DNA of 64,000 nt from SZUA-318 sp964412015 (GTDB taxonomy: Bacteria > Gemmatimonadota > Gemmatimonadetes > Longimicrobiales > Gaopeijiaceae): the NCBI GenBank assembly GCA_964412015.1, contig CAYPMO010000002.1, positions 1 through 64,000 on the forward strand, read 5' to 3'. A program made the translations under genes and the position numbers. A model generated the notes under the pieces. That model was not told the DNA's origin. It saw nothing but the letters and a program-made list of their open reading frames with translations, and searched no databases. Positions 26,537 to 34,460 of the stretch are shown in pieces (positions within the stretch are counted from its first letter, which is position 1; every line of letters begins with the position of its first letter).

Positions 26537-26565
26537 TTGACCTCGCCCGACCCTCCCGCCATCCT
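26537..26565 (+). promoter_or_regulatory. Candidate promoter of the thrS leader
   Basis: TTGACC (26537-26542), a 17-bp spacer and CATCCT (26560-26565). The same layout occurs before infC and tRNA-Gly. Transcription would start near 26572, that is at or next to the ATG of the leader peptide, making the leader mRNA leaderless or nearly so. Confidence 0.5.
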
Positions 26566-26571
26566 TTCCGC

Positions 26572-26646
26572 ATGCTTCTTCGGCCGACGACCGACACGAC
26601 GACCACGGGCGGGACCACCCGCCGGGGGGCCGCGCACGTCGGTTGA
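26572..26646 (+). CDS. Threonine-rich leader peptide of thrS (24 codons)
   Basis: An ATG-initiated frame that encodes MLLRP, then TTDTTTTGGTT, then RRGAAHVG and TGA. Eight of 24 codons are threonine (ACG or ACC at 26587, 26590, 26596, 26599, 26602, 26605, 26614, 26617). It lies between a candidate promoter and a Rho-independent-type terminator upstream of thrS. This is the layout of amino-acid-specific transcription attenuation, in which ribosomes stall when charged tRNA-Thr is scarce. No Shine-Dalgarno sequence precedes it, which fits a leaderless start. The assignment rests on codon content and position; the peptide itself has no homology to test. Confidence 0.75.
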   Translation: MLLRPTTDTTTTGGTTRRGAAHVG

Positions 26647-26684
26647 GCCGAGGAACCGACCCGACCGAGAGGCGCGGCCCCCGG
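26622..26684 (+). promoter_or_regulatory. Candidate antiterminator pairing in the thrS leader
   Basis: Bases 26622-26635 (CCGGGGGGCCGCGC, within the leader-peptide codons after the last Thr) can pair with 26672-26684 (GCGCGGCCCCCGG) over 13 bp with one extra G. The second segment is also the 5' arm of the terminator, so the two structures exclude each other. A ribosome stalled on the Thr codons would leave the first segment free, favouring antitermination. A ribosome at the stop codon (26644) would cover it, favouring termination. Confidence 0.65.
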
Positions 26685-26705
26685 ACCTTCAGGGGCCGCG
26701 CTTTT
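26672..26705 (+). terminator. Attenuator terminator upstream of thrS
   Basis: A perfect 10-bp stem (GCGCGGCCCC with GGGGCCGCGC), a 10-nt loop and an immediate TTTT run, one of the few U-tracts in the window. It stands 58 bases before the thrS start codon, so it must be bypassed for thrS expression. Confidence 0.8.
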
Positions 26706-26762
26706 CGTTGCCCCTCCCGGAGTCCGTCCCCGCGACGAGCCACCCGAACCAGGCATAGATCC

Positions 26763-28685
26763 ATGTCCAGCGAGCTCATCCACCTCACGCTCCCGAACGG
26801 CGACGTCCTCGAGCTTCCCCGGGGCTCGACCCCGGCCGACGCGGCCCGCTCGATCGGTCCCGGTCTGGCGAAGGCGGCGGTGGCGGCCGTGGTGGAAGGA
26901 CAGACCGTCGGGCTCATGACGCCGCTGGAATCCGACGGTGCGTTCAGGATCCTCACGGACAGGGACCCCGAGGCGCTCCCCGTGCTCCGGCACTCGGCGG
27001 CGCACATCCTGGCCACGGCGGTGCGGGAGCTGCGGCCCGGGGCCGGCATCGGCTTCGGTCCGGCCATCGAGGAGGGCTTCTATTACGACTTCGAGGTGGA
27101 CGCCCCGTTCACGCCGGAGGACCTGGCCGCCTTCGAGGCGAAGATGCGCGAGGTCGCGGAGGCGGATCAGCCCTTCGAGCGGCGCCGCGTGGACAAGGCC
27201 GAGGCGCGCGAGTTGTTCGCGGACGACCCGCTCAAGCTCGAGCGACTGGAGGAATTCGCCGACGACGAGGTGATCACCGTCTACCGGAACGGGCCGTTCC
27301 TCGACCTGTGCCGCGGACCTCACGTACCCAGCACGGGGAAGCTGAGGCACTTCAAGCTCCTCTCGGCCGCGGGCGCGTACTGGCGGGGCGACGAGAAACG
27401 GCAGATGCTCCAGCGCATCTACGGCACGGCGTTCTTTCGGCAGGCGGATCTGGACGAGCACCTGCGCCGGCTGGAGGAAGCCAGGAAGCGCGACCACCGC
27501 AAGCTGGGACGCGAGCTCGACCTGTTCAGCACCGACGATCGGGTGGGTCAGGGGCTCATCCTGTGGCACTCGCGCGGCTCCCTCGTGCGCATGGAGATCG
27601 AGAAGTACGAGAGCGAGCTGATCCTGCGCCACGGCTACCAGATCGTCTACACGCCGCACGTGATGAGCGAGAGGATCTTCGAGATCTCCGGGCACCTGGA
27701 CAACTTCCAGGAGACGATGTTCGGGCCGATGGAGGTGGAAGGCGCTCGCTACCGCCTGAAGCCGATGAACTGCCCGGGCCACATCGCGGTCTACCAGAGC
27801 AACCAACGGTCCTACCGGGACCTGCCGATCCGGATGGCCGAGTTCGGCACGGTGTACCGGTACGAGCGGAGCGGGGTGCTGCACGGTATGCTGCGCGTGC
27901 GCGGGTTCACGCAGGACGACGCCCACGTGTTCTGCACGCCGGAGCAGGTCCCCGGGGAGATCGAGCGCCTGCTCGACCTCGTGGACGAGATGCTCTCCAC
28001 GTTCGGATACCCGTACAAGATCGACCTGGCCACGAGGCCCGAGAAGGCGCTCGGGACTCCCGAGGAATGGGATGCGGCCGTGAAGATCCTCGCCGACACG
28101 CTGAACGCGCGCGGGATGCCCTACGCGCTCGACGAGGGGGGTGGGGCGTTCTACGGGCCCAAGTTGGACTTCAAGCTCATCGATGCGATCGGTCGGAGCT
28201 GGCAGGGCCCGACGGTGCAGCTCGACTTCAACCTACCCGAGCGCTTCGAGATGACGTACGTCGGGGAGGACAATCAGCCGCACCGGCCGGTCATGCTCCA
28301 CCGGGTACTCGTGGGGTCGATGGAGCGGTTCATGGGTGGCCTCATCGAGCACTACGCGGGGGCGTTCCCCACGTGGCTGGCGCCGGAGCAGGTGCGGATC
28401 CTCCCGGTTTCGGAGCCCTGGACGCGAAGCGCGGCCTCGTTGCTGGCCGACCTGAAGCTCGCGGGCGTACGCGCGACGCTCGAGTCCCGCGAGACGCTCG
28501 GCTACCGGATCCGTGAGGCGGAGACGATGAAGATCCCCTACATGGGAGTCGTCGGGGAGCGCGAGGCCGAGGATCGCACGGTCGCCGTGCGGAAGCGCGG
28601 CGCGGGCAAGAAGCAGGAAGTCATGGAGCGCGAGCGCTTCGTGGACATGGTGGTCGAGGAGATCCGGGAGCGCGCGCTCTCCTGA
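26763..28685 (+). CDS. thrS: Threonyl-tRNA synthetase
   Basis: 640 residues from the ATG at 26763. The longer frame upstream runs through the terminator and is discarded. The N-terminal TGS domain (LPNGDVLELPRGSTPADAARSI) is followed by the editing domain with HSAAHILATAV and GPAIEEGFYYDF, then class II motifs: motif 1 region, motif 2 FGTVYRYERSGVLHGMLRVRGFTQDDAH, motif 3 HRVLVGSMERFMGGLIEHYAGAFPTWLAPEQ. The C-terminal anticodon-binding domain completes it. It charges tRNA-Thr with editing of mis-acylated serine. The Thr-rich leader peptide and terminator upstream imply that its synthesis rises when charged tRNA-Thr falls. Confidence 0.97.
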   Translation: MSSELIHLTLPNGDVLELPRGSTPADAARSIGPGLAKAAVAAVVEGQTVGLMTPLESDGAFRILTDRDPEALPVLRHSAAHILATAVRELRPGAGIGFGPAIEEGFYYDFEVDAPFTPEDLAAFEAKMREVAEADQPFERRRVDKAEARELFADDPLKLERLEEFADDEVITVYRNGPFLDLCRGPHVPSTGKLRHFKLLSAAGAYWRGDEKRQMLQRIYGTAFFRQADLDEHLRRLEEARKRDHRKLGRELDLFSTDDRVGQGLILWHSRGSLVRMEIEKYESELILRHGYQIVYTPHVMSERIFEISGHLDNFQETMFGPMEVEGARYRLKPMNCPGHIAVYQSNQRSYRDLPIRMAEFGTVYRYERSGVLHGMLRVRGFTQDDAHVFCTPEQVPGEIERLLDLVDEMLSTFGYPYKIDLATRPEKALGTPEEWDAAVKILADTLNARGMPYALDEGGGAFYGPKLDFKLIDAIGRSWQGPTVQLDFNLPERFEMTYVGEDNQPHRPVMLHRVLVGSMERFMGGLIEHYAGAFPTWLAPEQVRILPVSEPWTRSAASLLADLKLAGVRATLESRETLGYRIREAETMKIPYMGVVGEREAEDRTVAVRKRGAGKKQEVMERERFVDMVVEEIRERALS

Positions 28686-28721
28686 GACGGGGAGCCCGCC
28701 AGGAACGAACGGGCCCGCGGC

Positions 28722-29543
28722 TCAACGGTCCGGCGCCTCGAGCGCTCGGGTCAGCTTCTTGAACGCATGCAGGGTCACGTAGGCCGTGGTGCCGACCGTG
28801 AACCAGGCCACCCACGCGATGGAGAGCGTCCAACCTCCGCCGGACGCGCCTCCGCGCACGACTTCCACCGCGGTCGTGGACGCCACGAACGCGTAGAGGG
28901 CCGGGTAGTCACGTCCCAGCGCGTAGCGCAGGCTGAACCGGTGCGGAGAGGCCACCCACGCGGTGAGCCGCGGCAGGAACGCGGGCGTCCGCTCCGCCCA
29001 TGCCCGGAACACGTCGCCGTGCTCTTCGAGCAGGAAGCGCTCCTCGGCGAGCATGATCCGCTCGTATACGATCCAGAACACCAGGCCGGTGACCAGGAGC
29101 GCGGAAGGCCTGCCCGTGGTCGCGACCACGCCCATCCAGAGCAGGCCGTTACCGAGGTAGAGCGGGTGGCGGACCACCGAGTAGACGCCGTGCGTGTTGA
29201 GCGTCTCGGCCCGGAGCTCCTTCGTGCCGCGGCCCGACGTGCCCATCGGCACGAGCCCCACCGTCCAGCCGCGCACCGCCAGCCCGAGGAGCCCGAGCCC
29301 CATGCCGGTGGCGATCCAGACGAGCCGCATGGTCGGCCCCCCGGCGGGCACGGGGTCGAGCGCGGTCGCGGCGAGGACGCCGGCGAGCAGGAGGACGGGA
29401 GGCCAGCTCCGCCAGCGGAAGAGCCATCTCCCCTGGCGCACGGCGTCGGCAGCGAGCCCGGGGGGTGGAACGGGGGCGGAGTCGGGATGGGGTTCGGGCA
29501 CGGAGCGAATCTGGTCGGCGCCGGGGCGGGCCGGTAGGGTCAC
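28722..29543 (-). CDS. Isoprenylcysteine/phospholipid methyltransferase-like membrane protein
   Basis: About 273 residues from GTG 29543; an ATG at 29636 would add 31 residues without membrane character and overlap the infC promoter region. Several hydrophobic helices are present. The signature GVYSVVRHPLYLGNGLLWMG, which binds SAM in the ICMT/PEMT superfamily, is complete, followed by EERFLLEEHGDVFRAWAERTPAFLP, the usual second motif (E-E-x-L...G..Y.x.Y..R...P). It probably methylates a lipid or lipid-linked substrate in the inner membrane. It converges on thrS and is divergent from infC. The exact substrate cannot be judged. Confidence 0.75.
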   Translation of the reverse strand: MTLPARPGADQIRSVPEPHPDSAPVPPPGLAADAVRQGRWLFRWRSWPPVLLLAGVLAATALDPVPAGGPTMRLVWIATGMGLGLLGLAVRGWTVGLVPMGTSGRGTKELRAETLNTHGVYSVVRHPLYLGNGLLWMGVVATTGRPSALLVTGLVFWIVYERIMLAEERFLLEEHGDVFRAWAERTPAFLPRLTAWVASPHRFSLRYALGRDYPALYAFVASTTAVEVVRGGASGGGWTLSIAWVAWFTVGTTAYVTLHAFKKLTRALEAPDR

Positions 29544-29578
29544 GTCGTCGCCCCGGTGCCGCCGGTGCCGATGCGGAA

Positions 29579-29607
29579 TTGACCCCCGGGACGCCTTGTC
29601 CCATCTT
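29579..29607 (+). promoter_or_regulatory. Candidate infC operon promoter
   Basis: TTGACC (29579-29584), a 17-bp spacer and CATCTT (29602-29607), almost identical to the thrS leader promoter. It would give a leader of about 205 bases before infC. Confidence 0.5.
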
Positions 29608-29744
29608 TCTTCTCCGCCCGAGTAGGCGGGAAACAAGCTGTGAAGCGGGTCGCTGGACCGGCGGCCCCACCCTCAGGGCCGTGCGGCCGACGTGGGGGTC
29701 GCGAGACGCGCGGACGAGGCCCGGCCTCCTCGCCGTCGGTTGCG

Positions 29745-29769
29745 GCCCGAGAGTATCTCGGGCTTTTTT
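29745..29769 (+). terminator. Leader terminator upstream of infC
   Basis: A perfect 8-bp stem (GCCCGAGA with TCTCGGGC, loop GTA) followed by six Ts (29764-29769) stands about 50 bases before the infC start. A terminator inside the leader implies attenuation of infC-rpmI-rplT, perhaps by ribosomal protein L20 as known in Firmicutes, or by another mechanism. No leader peptide rich in one amino acid was found. Confidence 0.75.
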
Positions 29770-29821
29770 CTACCCGGAGCCATGGGCTTCGGCAACGAAA
29801 CTCGAGTCGGAGGTAGCCCAG

Positions 29822-30340
29822 ATCAACGAGAAACGAGTCCGCGTCAACGAACAGATCCGAATCAGCCCGGTGCGGCTGATCACCGACGACGGCGAGCAGA
29901 TCGGCATCGTCTCCATCGACGAAGCCCGGGAGCGCGCGTCGGAGCGTGGTCTCGACCTGGTGGAGGTGGCGCCGGACGCACGACCCCCCGTGGTCAAGAT
30001 GATGGACTACGGGAAGTACAAGTACGAGGCAGCCCGTCAGGCTCGTGAGGCGCGGAAGAAACAGCACACGATTCAGGTGAAGGAAGTGAAGTTCCGCCCT
30101 GGCATCGAAGAGCACGACTACGAGTTCAAGACCCGTCACGCCCGGCGGTTCCTGGAGGAGGGCAACAAGGTCAAGCTGACCATGATGTTCCGTGGCCGGC
30201 AGGTGACGCACCCGGAGCTGGGATTGGAAGTCCTGGCCCGGGTCACCGAGGACCTGGGAGACGTGGGCAAGGTGGAACAGCAGCCGGATTTCGAGGGGCG
30301 CGCCATGTCCATGGTGCTGGCGCCCTTGAAGGTCAAATGA
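29822..30340 (+). CDS. infC: Translation initiation factor IF-3 (AUC start codon proposed)
   Basis: A 172-residue IF-3 beginning INEKRVRVNEQIRISPVRLI, where IF-3 proteins normally start. In this frame there is no ATG, GTG or TTG between the leader terminator and this point. The codon ATC at 29822 sits seven bases after GGAGGT (29809-29814). Non-canonical starts (AUU in Escherichia coli, AUC in Myxococcus) are known for infC and let IF-3 repress its own translation. The N-domain (VRLITDDGEQIGIVS, GLDLVEVAPDARPPVVKMMDYGKYKYE) and C-domain (KFRPGIEEHDYEFKTRHARRFLEEGNKVKLTMMFRGRQ) are complete. It binds 30S subunits and checks start codons. First gene of infC-rpmI-rplT. Confidence 0.93.
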   Translation: MNEKRVRVNEQIRISPVRLITDDGEQIGIVSIDEARERASERGLDLVEVAPDARPPVVKMMDYGKYKYEAARQAREARKKQHTIQVKEVKFRPGIEEHDYEFKTRHARRFLEEGNKVKLTMMFRGRQVTHPELGLEVLARVTEDLGDVGKVEQQPDFEGRAMSMVLAPLKVK

Positions 30341-30350
30341 GGAAGCACAG

Positions 30351-30551
30351 ATGCCCAAGATGAAGACGCACAGGGGTGCGGCGAAGCGCCTGCGCGCGAC
30401 CGGCAAGGGCCGGTTCAAGCGCAACAAGGCGAACAAGAGCCACATCCTGACGAAGAAAGCCACCAAGAGGAAGCGCGGTTTACGAAAGGCCACCCTGGTG
30501 TCCCATGCGGACGAGAAGCGGTTCAAGAAGTTGCTTCCTTACGGCGCCTAA
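30351..30551 (+). CDS. rpmI: 50S ribosomal protein L35
   Basis: A 66-residue basic protein with the complete L35 sequence pattern (MPKMKTHRGAAKRLRATGKG, KANKSHILTKKATKRKRGLRK, HADEKRFKKLLPYG). It starts ten bases after infC and is followed by rplT, the usual order. It is a large-subunit component at the protein surface near the 23S rRNA domains II and V. Confidence 0.97.
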   Translation: MPKMKTHRGAAKRLRATGKGRFKRNKANKSHILTKKATKRKRGLRKATLVSHADEKRFKKLLPYGA

Positions 30552-30563
30552 GGAGGACGGACC

Positions 30564-30932
30564 ATGCCCCGCTCGACATCCGCCCCCGCTCGGCACAAGC
30601 GGAAGAAGAAGCTCCGGAAGGCCGCGAGAGGGTACTTCGGTGGCCGGAAGAACCTGCTGAGGACGACGAAGGACGCGGTCACGCGCGCCTGGGAGCACGC
30701 CTACGAGGACCGGAGGAAGAAGAAGCGCAACTTCCGGAGTCTCTGGATCGCACGCATCAACGCCGCCACCCGCGAGCACGATCTCTCATACTCGCGCTTC
30801 GTGGCCGGCCTGAAGGAGGCCGGCGTCGAGATGGACCGCAAGGCGATGGCCGATCTGGCCATTCGCAACCCGGAGGGATTTGCGGCGCTCGTCGATCGCG
30901 CCAAGGAGGCGCTCGCGGCCAAGGCCGGCTGA
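30564..30932 (+). CDS. rplT: 50S ribosomal protein L20
   Basis: A 122-residue L20, with RHKRKKKLRKAARGYFGGRKNLLRTTKDAVTRAWEHAYEDRRKKKRNFRSLWIARINAA-like conserved segments and the C-terminal FVAGLKEAGVEMDRKAMADLAI domain. It is essential for early 50S assembly and in some bacteria represses its own operon by binding the infC leader. AAGGAGG precedes the ATG at 30564. A GC hairpin follows the gene. Confidence 0.97.
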   Translation: MPRSTSAPARHKRKKKLRKAARGYFGGRKNLLRTTKDAVTRAWEHAYEDRRKKKRNFRSLWIARINAATREHDLSYSRFVAGLKEAGVEMDRKAMADLAIRNPEGFAALVDRAKEALAAKAG

Positions 30933-30955
30933 TCCGGTCGCGTCTGAGGCTGACC

Positions 30956-30990
30956 GGGGCTCCGCGGCGATGCGCCGCGGGGCCCCTTCT
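30956..30990 (+). terminator. Hairpin between rplT and pheS
   Basis: A 13-bp inverted repeat (GGGGCTCCGCGGC with GCCGCGGGGCCCC, one G-T pair) with a 5-nt loop followed by TTCTCGTT. It probably ends the infC-rpmI-rplT transcript or lowers readthrough into pheST. No Phe-rich leader peptide was seen. Confidence 0.65.
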
Positions 30991-31032
30991 CGTTAGGTTA
31001 CCCCGTTCGACTCCACCGCACTTCGACAGCCG

Positions 31033-32055
31033 ATGAGCGACATCCATCCCACCGAGGCTCTGAGGGCCCTGGAAGCCGAGGCTCTCGAGGCCATCGCCGC
31101 CGCGAAGGACCCGCACGCCCTCGAAGAGGCTCGCATCACGTACCTGGGCCGCAAGGACGGCCAGATCACCCTGATCGTCCGGTCCGTGGGGACCCTGCCG
31201 CCCGAGGAACGCCCGGCGGTGGGCCAGGAGGCCAACCGCGTGAAGCGGAGCGTGAGCGAAGCGCTCGAGGCGCGCGAGCGCGTCCTGGCCGGATCCACCT
31301 CGGGTACCGGCGAGGATCTGACCATGCCCGGCCGGCGTCCCTGGACGGGAGGCCTCCACCCGATCACGCGGGCGGTGGACGAGATCTGGGGGATCTTCCG
31401 CGATCTCGGCTTCACGCGAGCGCGCGGGCCGGAGGCCGACACCGAGTGGTACAACTTCGTCGCCCTCAATACGCCGCTGGATCACCCCGCCGCCGACGAG
31501 CACGACACGCTCTACCTGGAGGGCACGGCGCTGCTCCGGAGCCACACGTCGCCGGTGCAGATGCGCACGATGGAGAAGCACAAGCCCCCCATTCGCATCA
31601 TCGCGCCGGGGTGGGTCTATCGCCGCGACACGTACGATGCGACGCATACGCCCGCGTTCATCCAGATCGAAGGGCTGGTGGTGGACGAGGGCGTCACGTT
31701 CGTGGACTTCAAGGCCACGCTCGAGGAGTTCCAACGCCGGTTCTGGGGGCCGGACACGCAGGTTCGATTCCGGCCATCGTTCTTCCCGTTCACGGAACCC
31801 AGCGCCGAGGTGGACGTGAAGCGCGTCATCACGCGCCCGGACGGGACCACGTTCACGACCGATTGGATGGAGGTCATGGGGGCGGGCATGGTGGACCCCG
31901 CCGTGCTCGACAACGCCGGCTACGACTCGGAGCGCTACACCGGCTTCGCGTTCGGGATGGGCGCGGGCCGTATCGCCCTGCTCAAGTACGGCGTGGACGA
32001 CCTGCGCACCTTCTTCGAGAACGACATCCGCTTCCTCGCCCAGTTCGCCCGATGA
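31033..32055 (+). CDS. pheS: Phenylalanyl-tRNA synthetase alpha subunit
   Basis: A 340-residue PheS. The N-terminal coiled-coil helps bind tRNA. The catalytic core has HPITRAVDEIWGIFRDLGF, a motif-2 region (IAPGWVYRRDTYDATHTPAFIQIEGLVVDEGVTFVDFKATLEEF), FRPSFFPFTEPSAEVDV and the motif-3 FAFGMGAGRIALLKYGVDDLR. It forms the alpha2beta2 enzyme with the overlapping pheT product and activates phenylalanine. ATG 31033; the stop overlaps the pheT start (ATGA). Confidence 0.97.
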   Translation: MSDIHPTEALRALEAEALEAIAAAKDPHALEEARITYLGRKDGQITLIVRSVGTLPPEERPAVGQEANRVKRSVSEALEARERVLAGSTSGTGEDLTMPGRRPWTGGLHPITRAVDEIWGIFRDLGFTRARGPEADTEWYNFVALNTPLDHPAADEHDTLYLEGTALLRSHTSPVQMRTMEKHKPPIRIIAPGWVYRRDTYDATHTPAFIQIEGLVVDEGVTFVDFKATLEEFQRRFWGPDTQVRFRPSFFPFTEPSAEVDVKRVITRPDGTTFTTDWMEVMGAGMVDPAVLDNAGYDSERYTGFAFGMGAGRIALLKYGVDDLRTFFENDIRFLAQFAR

Positions 32056-34460
32056 ACGTCTCGTATCGTTGGCTCAAGGATTTGGTCCCGGGGCTCGAGC
32101 TGAGCCCCGAGGAGGTCGCCGCCCACCTGACCCTCCGCGGCGCTCCGGTCGAGGGGATGCTCTCGCCCGGCGCCGAGCTGGGGGAGGTCGTGATCGGCCG
32201 GGTCGCCACCGTGATCCGCCACCCGAACGCCGATCGCCTATGGCTCTGTACGGTGGACGGGGGCAAGGGCGTGGTGTCGGTCGTGTGTGGCGCGCCCGTG
32301 GTGAAGGCCGGGTCCTGGTATCCGTTCATTCCGGCGGGATGCCTGCTGCCCGGGGGCGTCCGGATCAAGAAATCCAAGATCCGGGGCGAGATCTCCGATG
32401 GCATGCTGTGCTCGGCCAAGGAGCTCGGCCTCGGCGCCGACCACACCGGGATCATGGAGGTCTTCGGTGACTTCACGCCGGGGCAGTCGTTCGTGGAGGC
32501 GATGGGCCTGGACGACGTCACGCTCGACGTCGAGATCACGTCGAACCGGGGAGATCTGCTGTCCCACCTCGGGATCGCGCGCGAGCTCGCGGCCGAGGGA
32601 TCGGGAGCGGTGGTCCTCCCGGACGTGCCGGGCGCGAGCCCGCGTTCGCTGACCTGGGCCGAGGGGGAGCACGAGGTGTCGGCGGGACCCGTGAGGATCT
32701 GCATCGAGGACCCGGACCTCTGCCACCGGTACCTCGGCGCGGTCGTGCGCGGCGTGACGATCGGTCCGTCGCCCGCGTGGCTCCAGGAGCGGCTGCGCGG
32801 CGCCGGCTCGCGCCCGATCAACAACGTCGTGGACGCGACGAACTACGTCATGCTCGAGTTCGGCCAGCCGCTGCACGCGTTCGACCTCGAGCGTCTCGAG
32901 GCGTCCACCGTCGTGGTGCGCCGCGCGCGCGCGGACGAGAAGACGTTCACGACCCTGGACGGCGAGGAGCACGCGCTGGGCACCGACATGCTCATGATCT
33001 GCGACGCGTCACGCCCCGTGGCGGTCGCGGGTGTCATGGGCGGGCTCGATTCCGAAGTGGACGACACCACGGTGGACGTGCTGTTGGAGTGCGCGCTGTT
33101 CGCGCCCGGCTCGATCCGCAACACCCGCAAGGCCCTCGGCATGTCCACGGATGCGTCGTACCGCTTCGAGCGCGGCGTGGACCCGGACGGCATGCGCGAC
33201 GCGCTCAGGCGCGCCGTCGAGCTCGTGCTCGCGACCGCGGGAGGAGCGGTGGACGGCCCCGTGCTCGACGTATGCCCCCGTCCGTTCTCGGCCGAGGTGG
33301 TGCCGCTTCGCCTCTCGCGGATCCGCCATCTGCTCGGCGTGGAGATCGACGCGGACACGGTCCGCTCGTACCTGGAGCCGCTCGGGTTCCACCTGGTCTC
33401 CCAGGAGGGCGGCACGCTCCGGGTGCGCGTCCCCGGATTCCGGAGCTGGGACGTCACGAGGGAGGTGGATCTGATCGAGGAGGTGGCGCGCGCGCACGGC
33501 TACGACGCCTTTCCGTCCGAGCTGGGGCCCTACCGGACGGGGACCGTGCCCGACCATCCGCAGTTCCAGCTCGAGGACGAGCTCCGCCAGACGCTGGTCG
33601 GACGGGGGTTCTACGAGGCGCACACGCCCGCGTTCGCTCCCCCGGGGGAGGGGGAGGTTCGGCTCGCCAACCCGCTCAACGCCCGCGAGCCGGTCGTGCG
33701 CCGTGTGCTGCTGCCTTCCCTCGCCCGTCGCGTCGAGTACAACTTCGCGCGCGGGGCCCGGGACGTGCGGCTCTTCGAGCTCAGCACGTCGTTCCGCGCC
33801 GCCGCGGACGGCGGTCATCCCGAGGAGGAGACCCATCTGGTCGTGGCGTTCTCGGGCCGCAGGGAGCCGCCGCACTGGTCGGTGCCCGACGCGACGCTCA
33901 CGCTGTGGGACCTGAAGGCGCTACTCGAGGAGGTGGTGGAGCGGGCATGGCGCGGGCACGCGAGCGTCTCGCCGGCTGCCGGAGAGAGCGCGTACTTCGA
34001 GGGCGACGGCTCGTTCGTCGTCACCGACGAGGAGGGTGTGGAGGTCGGGCGCGGCGGGCGCTTGCGCGAGGAGTGCGTCGACGCGCCCGTCTGGGCCGAC
34101 GCGGTCTGGGGGATCGAGCTCACGCTTCCCTGTCCGGTCCCGCCGCGCGCCGTGCCGGTGTACCACCCGCTCCCGATGCACCCTGCGGTCGAGCGCGACC
34201 TCGCGCTCGTCGTGGCCGATGCGGTCAGCGCGGGCTCGGTGCTCGAGGCCGTGAAGAGGCGAGGCGGAGAGTTGCTCGAGGACGTCACGCTCTTCGACCA
34301 CTACCGGGGCGAGGGTATTCCGGAGGGGACCCGCTCGCTCGCCTTCCGCTTGCGCTTCCGGGATCCGGATCGGACCCTGAAGGACAAGGAAGTGGACCGG
34401 TTGGTGCAGGGGATCGTGGGCCGCTTGAAGGAGGAGATGGGTGTCGAACCCCGCGGATAG
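32052..34460 (+). CDS. pheT: Phenylalanyl-tRNA synthetase beta subunit
   Basis: An 802-residue PheT from the ATG at 32052 that overlaps the pheS stop. It has an N-terminal EMAP/OB-like tRNA-binding domain (VIGRVATVIRHPNADRLWLCTVDGG), the B3/B4 editing region (RPINNVVDATNYVMLEFGQPLHAFD), the B5 domain (LSRIRHLLGVEIDADTVRSYLEPLGF), the catalytic-like core and a C-terminal ferredoxin-fold anticodon-binding domain (YHPLPMHPAVERDLALVV, DHYRGEGIPEGTRSLAFRLRF). It edits mischarged tyrosine and binds tRNA-Phe. Its last 20 bases overlap the next gene. Confidence 0.97.
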   Translation: MNVSYRWLKDLVPGLELSPEEVAAHLTLRGAPVEGMLSPGAELGEVVIGRVATVIRHPNADRLWLCTVDGGKGVVSVVCGAPVVKAGSWYPFIPAGCLLPGGVRIKKSKIRGEISDGMLCSAKELGLGADHTGIMEVFGDFTPGQSFVEAMGLDDVTLDVEITSNRGDLLSHLGIARELAAEGSGAVVLPDVPGASPRSLTWAEGEHEVSAGPVRICIEDPDLCHRYLGAVVRGVTIGPSPAWLQERLRGAGSRPINNVVDATNYVMLEFGQPLHAFDLERLEASTVVVRRARADEKTFTTLDGEEHALGTDMLMICDASRPVAVAGVMGGLDSEVDDTTVDVLLECALFAPGSIRNTRKALGMSTDASYRFERGVDPDGMRDALRRAVELVLATAGGAVDGPVLDVCPRPFSAEVVPLRLSRIRHLLGVEIDADTVRSYLEPLGFHLVSQEGGTLRVRVPGFRSWDVTREVDLIEEVARAHGYDAFPSELGPYRTGTVPDHPQFQLEDELRQTLVGRGFYEAHTPAFAPPGEGEVRLANPLNAREPVVRRVLLPSLARRVEYNFARGARDVRLFELSTSFRAAADGGHPEEETHLVVAFSGRREPPHWSVPDATLTLWDLKALLEEVVERAWRGHASVSPAAGESAYFEGDGSFVVTDEEGVEVGRGGRLREECVDAPVWADAVWGIELTLPCPVPPRAVPVYHPLPMHPAVERDLALVVADAVSAGSVLEAVKRRGGELLEDVTLFDHYRGEGIPEGTRSLAFRLRFRDPDRTLKDKEVDRLVQGIVGRLKEEMGVEPRG

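Noticed and set aside
26512..26763. T-box riboswitch upstream of thrS
   Set aside because: No AGGGUGGNACCGCG-type antiterminator bulge or specifier loop was found. The Thr-rich leader peptide explains the terminator better.
29465..29821. N-terminal extension of infC to an upstream start
   Set aside because: It would translate through the promoter and leader terminator and add over 110 residues absent from IF-3 proteins.
30933..31032. Phe leader peptide before pheS
   Set aside because: A terminator hairpin is present, but no reading frame with clustered Phe codons precedes it.
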